Shown here piece after piece: positions 40,507-47,923 of a DNA stretch of 64,000 nt. Location of the stretch: positions 5,798,501 to 5,862,500 of the forward strand of contig NZ_CP078013.2 in assembly GCF_024112395.2 (NCBI RefSeq), given 5' to 3'. A program made the position numbers and the translations under genes. Positions within the stretch are counted from its first letter, which is position 1; every line of letters starts with the position of its first letter. This stretch comes from Pseudomonas pergaminensis. GTDB lineage: Bacteria; Pseudomonadota; Gammaproteobacteria; Pseudomonadales; Pseudomonadaceae. Below the pieces are notes generated by a model. That model was not told the DNA's origin and made no database searches. It saw only the letters and a list, made by a program, of their open reading frames with translations.

Positions 40507-41223
40507 TTAAACGATCACGGACACGGCTAGCGGCAGGAACACTGCCGTGGCCACACCCATCAGACTCATGGCCAGCGCTGCAAAGGCGCCGCACTCTTCG
40601 CTTTCCTGCAGCGCCACCGACGTGCCGACGGCGTGGGCGGTCATGCCCAGCGCCATGCCGCGCGCCTCGGGGCTGTGCACGCCCAGGCGTGACAGGTACG
40701 CCGGGCCGATCATCGCACCGATCACGCCGGTGATCAGCACAAACACCGCCGCCAGCGCGGCCACGCCACCGATCTGCTCGGCCACCAGCATGGCGATCGG
40801 CGAAGTCACCGACTTGGGCGCCATGGTCATCAGCATCATGTGTTCGGCGCCGAACCACCAGCCCAGCAGCACACACAGGCCGGTGGCCAACACCCCGCCT
40901 ATCACCAGCGTAGTAAAAATCGGCCAGAACAATTGGCGAATGCGCCGCAGGTTCAGGTAAAGCGGCACCGCCAGCGCCACCGTCGCCGGGCCGAGCAGGA
41001 TGCCCATGATCTCGGTGCTCTTGCGGTACTCGGCGTAGCTCAGGCCACAGCTGATCAGCACACCGATCACCAGCAACATCGAGACCAGCACCGGTTGCAG
41101 GAAGATCCAGCGGGTTTTCTCGAAGCCAGCCAGCACCAACTGGTACGCACCAAGGGTGATACCGATGCCAAACAAGGGATGGTGAATCACCGCCGTCCAC
41201 GCGCCGTGCCAGTCGAAGGTCAT
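40507..41223 (-). CDS. LrgB/CidB family membrane protein
   Basis: 238 residues with about seven membrane helices. Family blocks are GILLGPATVALAVPLYLNLR, TMAPKSVTSPIAMLVAEQIG and MALGMTAHAVGTSVALQESE. It works with the small LrgA/CidA protein encoded just before it. In other bacteria the pair acts in programmed lysis or as a carrier for pyruvate or glycolate; which applies here is unknown. It overlaps the lrgA-like gene by 4 bp (ATGA). Confidence 0.93.
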   Translation of the reverse strand: MTFDWHGAWTAVIHHPLFGIGITLGAYQLVLAGFEKTRWIFLQPVLVSMLLVIGVLISCGLSYAEYRKSTEIMGILLGPATVALAVPLYLNLRRIRQLFWPIFTTLVIGGVLATGLCVLLGWWFGAEHMMLMTMAPKSVTSPIAMLVAEQIGGVAALAAVFVLITGVIGAMIGPAYLSRLGVHSPEARGMALGMTAHAVGTSVALQESEECGAFAALAMSLMGVATAVFLPLAVSVIV

Positions 41224-41573
41224 TGGTCCTTCTCCTTGCGCTTGACCATCTGCTGCATCAGCACGCCGACAAAGCCCATGGCAATCACCAGCGACAGCAC
41301 CAGCGCGCCGACAATGGCCCAGAAGTCAGCAGCGATGTCCTTGGCATACACCATCACCCCCACCGCGGGCGGCACCAGCAGCAACGGCAAGTAACGCAAC
41401 AAGCTGCTGGCCGCCAGGCTCAGCGGCTCGCCAACTTCGCCTCGCCACACCAGAAAGCCGAGCATCAGCAGCAGCCCGATGATCGGCCCCGGCAGCACCG
41501 GCAACAGCAAATGGTTGATCGCGGTGCCGATCAGTTGAAACAGCACCAGCCAGGTCAGGCCACGTAACAGCAT
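41220..41573 (-). CDS. LrgA/CidA family holin-like protein
   Basis: 117 residues with four membrane helices. The family pattern is visible as LFQLIGTAINHLLLPVLPGP, GPIIGLLLMLGFLVW and LLVPPAVGVMVYAKDI. A charged C-terminus (VKRKEKDQ) follows the last helix, as in phage holins. It is translationally coupled to the lrgB-like gene. Confidence 0.92.
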   Translation of the reverse strand: MLLRGLTWLVLFQLIGTAINHLLLPVLPGPIIGLLLMLGFLVWRGEVGEPLSLAASSLLRYLPLLLVPPAVGVMVYAKDIAADFWAIVGALVLSLVIAMGFVGVLMQQMVKRKEKDQ

Positions 41574-41737
41574 CCGTTCTTCCCCCCTCAGGACTCGCCC
41601 GCATTATAAGCACGCCAGCCCTATGCACCGGCATTCGCCAAAAGCATGGTGGGTTGACCGGGCTGATTGGCCATGATGATCTACATTGGTTCTCTGTAAC
41701 CCATAAAAACAGCACCGATGAACCAAGGAGAGACGCA

Positions 41738-42193
41738 ATGCCCTATGTACCCGTAGCGCAGCTCAAAGATTATGTCGGCAAGGAACTGGGACGTTCCGAA
41801 TGGCTCACCATCGACCAGGCGCGTATCAACCTGTTCGCCGAAGCCACTGGCGATCATCAGTTCATCCACGTCGACCCGGTCAAGGCCGCACAAACCCCGT
41901 TTGGCAGCACCATCGCCCACGGTTTCCTGTCGCTGTCGCTGATGCCCAAGCTGATGGAAGACCTGCTGATCGTGCCCGAAGGCCTGAAGATGGCCGTCAA
42001 CTATGGCCTGGACAGCGTGCGCTTCATCCAGCCGGTGAAGGTCAACTCCAAGGTGCGCCTGAACGTGACCCTCAATGACGTCACCGAGAAAAAGCCCGGC
42101 CAATGGCTGCTCAAGGCCACTGCCACCCTGGAAATCGAAGGGCAGGAAAAACCGGCCTACATTGCGGAGTCGTTGTCACTCTACTTCGTGTAA
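41738..42193 (+). CDS. MaoC family dehydratase ((R)-specific enoyl-CoA hydratase-like)
   Basis: 151 residues, hot-dog fold. The hydratase motif is INLFAEATGDHQFIHVDP with the catalytic Asp and His, followed by STIAHGFLSLSLMPKLMED. Such enzymes hydrate enoyl-CoA to (R)-3-hydroxyacyl-CoA and may link beta-oxidation to polyhydroxyalkanoates; the true substrate is unknown. AAGGAGAGA precedes the ATG. It is a single gene, divergent from lrgA. Confidence 0.92.
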   Translation: MPYVPVAQLKDYVGKELGRSEWLTIDQARINLFAEATGDHQFIHVDPVKAAQTPFGSTIAHGFLSLSLMPKLMEDLLIVPEGLKMAVNYGLDSVRFIQPVKVNSKVRLNVTLNDVTEKKPGQWLLKATATLEIEGQEKPAYIAESLSLYFV

Positions 42194-42215
42194 GGCCGGT
42201 GGCACAAAACCTCAC

Positions 42216-42352
42216 TTGTGGTGAGCGGCCTGGCCCCGCGCTGGGCTGCGAAGCAGCTCCAGAACCTGCAACCTGATGCTTCCTGAAGGAACGAGTTGCC
42301 TGTATTTGGGGCGGCTACGCCACCCAACGCGGGGCAAGCCCGCACACCACAA
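42216..42352. repeat. 137-bp element with about 45-bp terminal inverted repeats
   Basis: The left end TTGTGGTGAGCGGCCTGGCC and the inverse of the right end TTGTGGTGTGCGGGCTTGCC continue to match for about 45 bp, up to the GCAGCTCC/GCCGCCCC blocks. The centre is about 45 bp of non-repeat sequence. It holds no gene and resembles a small non-autonomous (MITE-like) element, unlike the REP units. It fills the gap upstream of the MORN/C13 gene. Confidence 0.75.
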
Positions 42353-42411
42353 ATTCATGTATGAAACTCGCAGCTGCGGCATACTCGGCGCTCAATTATC
42401 CGGATCCCGCT

Positions 42412-44130
42412 ATGCGCCCACTCGCTCCCCTCGCCCTTGCCCTGTTGCTCACCGCTTGCGGAGACGGCGAATCGCTGTTGCCGCCCGATGCGCGCCTGCC
42501 CGACGGCGGCCGTTACCGGGGCGATGTGGTCGATGGCTTGCTGCAAGGCCAGGGCCGCGTGGACTACCCCAACGGCAGTTGGTACGCCGGCCAGTTCGAC
42601 AAAGGCCAGTGGCACGGCCAGGGCGAGTGGCATGGCAGCAATGGCGAAGTCTATAAAGGCCAGTTCCAGCAGGGCCTGTTCGATGGCCAGGGCAGCCTGA
42701 CCACCGCAGGCAGCCACTATGTGGGCGGTTTCAAGAACGGTCGACGCAACGGCGAAGGTACCCTCAAAGAGGGCCAGATGACCTATCGCGGCGAATTCAA
42801 GGACGACCAGTATTCCGGCCTCGGTCGCCTGGAGCTGGCGGACGGCAGCCAGTACCAGGGCCAGTTCGCCCACGGCAAACCGAATGGCGAAGGCCAGCGC
42901 AACGACGACAGCGGCAACCAGTTCAGCGGCCATTTCGTCGATGGCCAACTGGAAGGCAACGGCACCTTCAACAGCGCCGATGGCGATATTTATGTCGGCC
43001 AGTTCAAGCAGAACCAGCTCAATGGCAAGGGCCGCTACGAGAACGCTGATGGCGACGTGTGGATCGGCCAGTTCAAGGAAGGTGCGCTCAGCGGCAAGGG
43101 CGAGTTGATCGGTGTCGACGGCAGCCACTATGTCGGCCAGTTCAGCGATTGGCGCTTTACCGGTGAAGGCCGCCTGAACCTTACTGACGGCAGCTTCTAT
43201 ATCGGCGGTTTCGACAGCGACAGCTACCAAGGCAAAGGCACCCTGGTGCTTACCGACGGCAGCGTGCAGGCCGGCACCTGGGTGAACGGCCTGCGCGTGC
43301 GTGACGCCGATGGAAAACTGCTGCCCGACCCACTGGAGATCGGCGTGCTGGCCCAGGGCCACCTGCTCGACACCGCCCTCGCCGCCGTACCCGCCTCTAC
43401 CCCCGCCGTCGAGCTGTATACCCTGGCCGTGGCCGGCGATGGCAAGCAGAGCGTGTTCCTGCGTGAAGCCGATTACGTCAGTAACATGCTCGCTACCCGC
43501 TTTGGCGCGCGGGGGCAGATTCGCCTGGTCAATCACCGCGACCACATCGCCGACCGCCCCCTGGCCACCCGCGAAAGCCTGCGTCGCGCCGTGCTGACCC
43601 TGGCCGAACGCACCGGCCCGGAAGACCTGGTGTTTATCTACATGACCAGCCACGGCACCCACGAACACGAATTGGTGCTGGACCAACCGCGCATGGAGCT
43701 GGCTGACCTGCCCGCCGATGAGCTGGCCGCAGTGCTGGCGCCGCTGAAGAACCGCGACAAGATCGTGGTGATTTCCGCCTGTTACTCCGGTGGTTTCATC
43801 CCGGCCTTGAAAGATGAGCGCACCCTGATCATGACCGCCTCCCGGGCCGACCGTGTGTCCTTCGGTTGTTCCGAGGAGGCCGACTTCACCTACTTCGGCG
43901 ACGCCCTCTTCGCCCAAGCCTTCAACCAGACCGACGACTTGCAGCAAGCCTTCAAGCTGGCGCAACTGCATGTGGCCGAACGCGAACAGGCGGACAACTT
44001 CGAAGCCTCCGAGCCGCAGATCTGGGCCCCCAAGGGTGTGATCGCCCATTGGCAATTATTACGCAAACAGCAGGCACGAAAGGCGCTCGAAAGCGTCTCA
44101 ATGAATAGCAAGGAAGCCATAGGCAACTAA
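42412..44130 (+). CDS. MORN-repeat lipoprotein with C-terminal C13-type cysteine peptidase domain
   Basis: 572 residues. Lipobox LLLTAC near residue 16. Residues about 30-300 hold roughly twelve MORN repeats of 23 residues (such as WYAGQFDKGQWHGQGEWHG and VWIGQFKEGALSGKGEL). Residues about 340-550 are a clan CD peptidase with a caspase/legumain-type dyad: His414 in YMTSHGTHEH and Cys457 in IVVISACYSGGFIPAL, the pattern of family C13. It is probably anchored in the outer membrane, facing the periplasm. Substrate unknown. An in-frame start 51 bp upstream is rejected because it breaks the signal peptide. Confidence 0.9.
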   Translation: MRPLAPLALALLLTACGDGESLLPPDARLPDGGRYRGDVVDGLLQGQGRVDYPNGSWYAGQFDKGQWHGQGEWHGSNGEVYKGQFQQGLFDGQGSLTTAGSHYVGGFKNGRRNGEGTLKEGQMTYRGEFKDDQYSGLGRLELADGSQYQGQFAHGKPNGEGQRNDDSGNQFSGHFVDGQLEGNGTFNSADGDIYVGQFKQNQLNGKGRYENADGDVWIGQFKEGALSGKGELIGVDGSHYVGQFSDWRFTGEGRLNLTDGSFYIGGFDSDSYQGKGTLVLTDGSVQAGTWVNGLRVRDADGKLLPDPLEIGVLAQGHLLDTALAAVPASTPAVELYTLAVAGDGKQSVFLREADYVSNMLATRFGARGQIRLVNHRDHIADRPLATRESLRRAVLTLAERTGPEDLVFIYMTSHGTHEHELVLDQPRMELADLPADELAAVLAPLKNRDKIVVISACYSGGFIPALKDERTLIMTASRADRVSFGCSEEADFTYFGDALFAQAFNQTDDLQQAFKLAQLHVAEREQADNFEASEPQIWAPKGVIAHWQLLRKQQARKALESVSMNSKEAIGN

Positions 44131-44159
44131 GCTGAACTGTGTAACAAGGGGGAAACACC

Positions 44160-44801
44160 ATGTACCTGACGCCTCAGCATATCTTGCTCGCCGGAGCCTC
44201 CGGCCTTACCGGCGAACACCTGCTCGATCGCCTGCTCAACGAACCCACCGTGACCCGCGTGCTCGCACCCAGCCGCAGGCCATTGGCCGAACACCCCCAC
44301 CTGGAAAACCCGGTCGGCGACCCAGCGGTGTTCCTGCCGCAACTGAGCGGCCCGGTGGACCTCGCCTTCTGCTGCCTGGGCACCACCATCAAACAAGCCG
44401 GCTCCGAAGCCGCCTTCCGCGCCGTCGACCTGGACATGGTCGTGGCGTTCGCCAAGCGTGCGCGGGAAATGGGCGCGCGGCACCTAATCGTGATCAGCGC
44501 GATCGGCGCAGACCCGAAGTCTTCGATCTTCTACAACCGCGTCAAAGGGGAAATGGAAGAGGCACTCAAAGCCCAGGACTGGCCACAACTGACCATCGTG
44601 CGGCCATCGTTGCTGTTGGGGGAACGCTTGGAACCACGCCTGGCAGAACAACTTGCCGGCCCGTTGTCGCGACTGATTCCCGGCAAATACCACGGCATCG
44701 AAGTGTGCGAACTGGCCCGGGCCATGTGGCGCCTGGCGCTGGAAGAACAGGATGGGGTGCGGGTGGTGGAGTCGGATGAGTTGCGTAAGCTCGGTAAATA
44801 A
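44160..44801 (+). CDS. NAD(P)-binding Rossmann-fold protein (atypical SDR)
   Basis: 213 residues. The nucleotide loop is [19 protein letters not shown], followed by [20 protein letters not shown] and [20 protein letters not shown] with the YxxxK-like Tyr-Asn-Arg-Val-Lys. It is close to the HTATIP2/YwnB group of atypical short-chain dehydrogenases, with no known substrate. AAGGGGGAAAC precedes the ATG. It follows the MORN/C13 gene by 29 bp, so cotranscription is likely. Confidence 0.87.
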   Translation: MYLTPQHILLAGASGLTGEHLLDRLLNEPTVTRVLAPSRRPLAEHPHLENPVGDPAVFLPQLSGPVDLAFCCLGTTIKQAGSEAAFRAVDLDMVVAFAKRAREMGARHLIVISAIGADPKSSIFYNRVKGEMEEALKAQDWPQLTIVRPSLLLGERLEPRLAEQLAGPLSRLIPGKYHGIEVCELARAMWRLALEEQDGVRVVESDELRKLGK

Positions 44802-44829
44802 TCCGGTTTAACGACCTGACAGAGATCCA

Positions 44830-44923
44830 AGTGTGAGCGCGGGCTGGCTCGCGAAGGGGGCGTGTCAGTCGATGCATGAGCTGCCTGACCCACCGCATTC
44901 GCGGGCAAGCCCGCTCCCACATT
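44830..44923. repeat. REP pair at the left edge of the minisatellite
   Basis: GTGTGAGCGCGGGCTGGCTC at 44831 and the inverse GGGCAAGCCCGCTCCCACAT at 44902-44921. Its last bases (CTCCCACATTTGATGGGG) run straight into the first unit of the tandem array. Confidence 0.85.
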
Positions 44924-45560
44924 TGATGGGGTTCACACAGTTCCAAATGGTGGAGTCTACATTGGATGGGGTTCACACAGTTCCAATGTGGGAGTTCTAC
45001 ATTTGATGGGGCTCATACAGTTCCAATGTGGAAGCTCTACATTTGATGGGGCTCATACAGCTCCAATGTGGAAGCTCTACATTTGATGGGGTTCACACAG
45101 TTCTAATGTGGGAGTTCTACATTGGATGGGGTTCACACAGTTCCAATGTGGGAGTTCTACATTGGATGGGGTTCACACAGTTCCAATGTGGAAACTCTAC
45201 ATTTGATGGGGTTCACACAGTTCCAATGTGGGAGTTCTACATTGGATGGGGTTCACACAGTTCTAATGTGGGAGTTCTACATTGGATGGGGTTCACACAG
45301 TTCCAATGTGGGAGTTCTACACTGGATGGGGTTCACACAGTTCCAATGTGGGAGTTCTACATGGGATGGGATTCACACAGTTCCAATGTGGGAGTTCTAC
45401 ATTGGATGGGGTGCACACAGTTCTAATGTGGGGGTTCTACATTTGATGGGGTGCACACAGTTCCAATGTGGGAGCTCTACATTTGATGGGGTTCACACAG
45501 TTCCAATGTGGGAGTTCTACATTGGATGGGGTTCACACGGTGCCAATGTGGGAGCCGGGC
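44921..45560. repeat. 40-bp minisatellite, about 16 units
   Basis: The unit is two 20-bp halves, ATTGGATGGGGTTCACACAG and TTCCAATGTGGGAGTTCTAC, repeated head to tail without spacers. Sixteen copies of the first half start every 40 bp from 44921 to 45521. Units differ at a few positions (TTTG/TTGG, TTCC/TTCT, GGAG/GAAG). The array lies in a REP: the left REP pair ends at 44923 and a lone REP half (CAATGTGGGAGCCGGGCTTGCCCGCGATG) follows at 45544-45572. The unit contains the REP end CAATGTGGGAG, so it appears derived from a REP boundary. The consensus has no stop codon in any forward frame, but there is no sign that it is translated. This explains the otherwise gene-free 44802-45595. Confidence 0.95.
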
Positions 45561-45595
45561 TTGCCCGCGATGAGGCCAGCCCAGGCACTACACCT

Positions 45596-45880
45596 CTAAA
45601 GGCCACCTGTGGCGTTAAACCCAACGCCCAACACCGTCAACACCGACAGCGGTAACAACAGGGTATCGAGCAACGCACTCGCCGGCAGGTCCACACCCGG
45701 ATAAGCCGGCGCCTCGGCACCAAATCTGTCCATGGCGCAACAGCCGCCATTCATGGCATACAAGTCCAACCGCGTGCCGGCATACACCACCGGCGCGTTT
45801 GGTTTAGCTGCGTCCAAGGTGCGCGCGGTGGCGCAGCCCGTGAGGTGCAACGCCAACACCATCAGCAGCGCCTTATTCAT
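45596..45880 (-). CDS. YceK/YidQ family lipoprotein
   Basis: 94 residues. Lipobox LHLTGC near residue 16; then [20 protein letters not shown] and a hydrophobic stretch [17 protein letters not shown]. The family (DUF1375) is a short outer-membrane lipoprotein of unknown role. It overlaps the ubiX end by 8 bp on the same strand, and a gene in this position is also present in P. aeruginosa. Confidence 0.83.
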   Translation of the reverse strand: MNKALLMVLALHLTGCATARTLDAAKPNAPVVYAGTRLDLYAMNGGCCAMDRFGAEAPAYPGVDLPASALLDTLLLPLSVLTVLGVGFNATGGL

Positions 45881-46502
45881 CGCTGCTCAAATGGTGTTCG
45901 CCCCAACGTGGCAGCATGTCCTGTGGGATGTTCAGCAAGTTGAGAATGCGCGCCACCACAAAGTCCACCAGGTCATCGATGGTCTGTGGCTGGTGATAGA
46001 AACCGGGCGAGGCCGGCAAAATCGTCACGCCCATGTTCGACAGCTTGAGCATGTGCTCCAGGTGAATGCTCGAATACGGCGCCTCACGTGGCACTAGGAT
46101 CAACTGCCGGCGCTCCTTCAAGGTCACGTCCGCCGCGCGTTCGATCAAGTTGTTGCAGGCCCCCGTGGCAATCGCCGACAAGGTGCCCGTGGAACACGGC
46201 ACCACCACCATCGCCGCCGGCGCGCCTGAGCCGGACGCCACCGGCGACATCCAGTCTTCTTTACCGTAGACCTTGATCTGCCCCGCCGCCGCACCGGTGT
46301 ATTCGGTGAGAAAGGCCTGCATTGTCTGCACCTTGGGCGGCAACGCGACGTCAGTCTCGGTGGCCATCACCAACTGCGCGGCCTTGGAGATCAGGAAGTG
46401 CACCTCACGGTCTTCACGCACCAGGCAATCGAGCAGGCGCAAACCATAGGGCGCGCCTGAGGCGCCGGTCATGGCCAGCGTGACGCGCTCTGGGCCGCTC
46501 AT
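45873..46502 (-). CDS. ubiX: Flavin prenyltransferase UbiX
   Basis: 209 residues. It prenylates FMN to the cofactor of the UbiD decarboxylase in ubiquinone synthesis. Family blocks are [60 protein letters not shown] and [20 protein letters not shown]. It overlaps mpl by 4 bp (ATGA), so the two are coupled. Confidence 0.96.
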   Translation of the reverse strand: MSGPERVTLAMTGASGAPYGLRLLDCLVREDREVHFLISKAAQLVMATETDVALPPKVQTMQAFLTEYTGAAAGQIKVYGKEDWMSPVASGSGAPAAMVVVPCSTGTLSAIATGACNNLIERAADVTLKERRQLILVPREAPYSSIHLEHMLKLSNMGVTILPASPGFYHQPQTIDDLVDFVVARILNLLNIPQDMLPRWGEHHLSSDE

Positions 46503-47848
46503 TTCAGCGCCTCGGCCAGTTTGCCGTGCAGGCCACCAAAGCCGCCGTTGCTCATCACCACCACGTGGGTGCCCGGTTTAGCTTGCTGCTTGACGTGTTC
46601 GATGATGCCTTCGATGGAGTCACATACGGTGGACGGCACCGTGCACAGCGCGGCAATCCCCGGCAGGTCCCAGCCAAGGTTGGCCGGTGCGTACCAGACC
46701 ACCTGGTCGGCGTCGTTGACGCTTTCCGGCAGGCCGTCGCGGTGGGCGCCGAGTTTCATGGAGTTGGAACGCGGCTCCACAATCGCAATGATCGGCGCGT
46801 CGCCAACCCGCTTGCGCAGGCCATCCAGGGTGGTGGCAATGGCCGTCGGGTGGTGGGCAAAGTCGTCGTAGATGGTAATCCCATTCACATCGGCGACTTT
46901 TTCCATGCGCCGCTTCACGCTCTTGAACGCGCTGAGCGCGGCGATGCCCATGGACGGCACCACGCCCACATGCCGCGCAGCCGCCAGAGTGACCAAGGCG
47001 TTGGCGACGTTGTGCTGGCCAGTCATGTCCCACTCGACAATGCCTTGGGCCTCGCCTTCGAACAGCACTTCAAAACGGGAACCGTCTTCGCTGAGCAGCT
47101 TGACCTGCCACTGCCCGCCCGCGCCGGTGGTTTGCACCGGGGTCCAGCAGCCCATCTCGATCACACGCTGCAGGGCAGGCTCGGTGGTCGGGTGGATCAC
47201 CAGGCCTTCGCTTGGAATGGTGCGCACCAAGTGGTGGAACTGCCGCTCGATGGCAGGCAGGTCGGGGAAGATGTCGGCGTGATCGAACTCAAGGTTGTTC
47301 AGGATCGCCGTACGCGGGCGGTAGTGAACGAACTTGGAGCGCTTGTCGAAGAAGGCGCTGTCGTATTCATCCGCTTCGATCACAAAAAACGGTGTGTCGC
47401 CCAAGCGCGCCGACACCGAGAAATTCTGCGGCACGCCGCCAATCAGGAAGCCCGGGCTCATGCCCGCATGCTCAAGCACCCAGGCCAGCATGCTGCTGGT
47501 GGTGGTCTTGCCGTGAGTGCCGGCGACAGCAAGTACCCAGCGGCCTTGCAGCACGTGGTCGGCCAGCCACTGCGGGCCAGATACATAAGGCAAACCTTTG
47601 TTGAGCACATATTCGACTGCTGGGTTGCCCCGCGACATGGCATTGCCGATCACCACCAGGTCCGGTACCGGGTCGAACTGCGACGGGTCGTAGCCTTGGG
47701 TCAACTCAATGCCCTGAGCCTGCAACTGCGTGCTCATGGGTGGGTAGACGTTGGCATCGGAGCCGGTGACGTGATGACCCAGTTCTTTGGCCAGAACCGC
47801 CATCGAGCCCATGAACGTGCCGCAAATACCGAGAATATGAATGTGCAT
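46499..47848 (-). CDS. mpl: UDP-N-acetylmuramate:L-alanyl-gamma-D-glutamyl-meso-diaminopimelate ligase
   Basis: 449 residues. Mpl reattaches the recycled tripeptide to UDP-MurNAc. The Mur ligase parts are visible: [20 protein letters not shown] (nucleotide sugar site), [20 protein letters not shown] (ATP loop), [18 protein letters not shown] and [20 protein letters not shown]. The ATG at 47848 is preferred to an in-frame start 54 bp upstream that lacks conservation. It is the last conserved gene before the accessory cassette. Confidence 0.96.
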   Translation of the reverse strand: MHIHILGICGTFMGSMAVLAKELGHHVTGSDANVYPPMSTQLQAQGIELTQGYDPSQFDPVPDLVVIGNAMSRGNPAVEYVLNKGLPYVSGPQWLADHVLQGRWVLAVAGTHGKTTTSSMLAWVLEHAGMSPGFLIGGVPQNFSVSARLGDTPFFVIEADEYDSAFFDKRSKFVHYRPRTAILNNLEFDHADIFPDLPAIERQFHHLVRTIPSEGLVIHPTTEPALQRVIEMGCWTPVQTTGAGGQWQVKLLSEDGSRFEVLFEGEAQGIVEWDMTGQHNVANALVTLAAARHVGVVPSMGIAALSAFKSVKRRMEKVADVNGITIYDDFAHHPTAIATTLDGLRKRVGDAPIIAIVEPRSNSMKLGAHRDGLPESVNDADQVVWYAPANLGWDLPGIAALCTVPSTVCDSIEGIIEHVKQQAKPGTHVVVMSNGGFGGLHGKLAEALK

Positions 47849-47923
47849 AGTCGACCTCGTAAAACATCGAGGCAGGTTAGCGCAGGGCGGGGGAAATCGC
47901 ACTCTTTAGGTGAGCCGCCCACG

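Noticed and set aside
44921..45560. CRISPR array
   Set aside because: The 40-bp units follow each other directly with no unique spacers, and there are no cas genes.
45028..45655. Repetitive proteins of 132 and 177 residues over the minisatellite
   Set aside because: They are only the array read in two frames. They have no ribosome site, and the frames are open because the unit has no stop codon.
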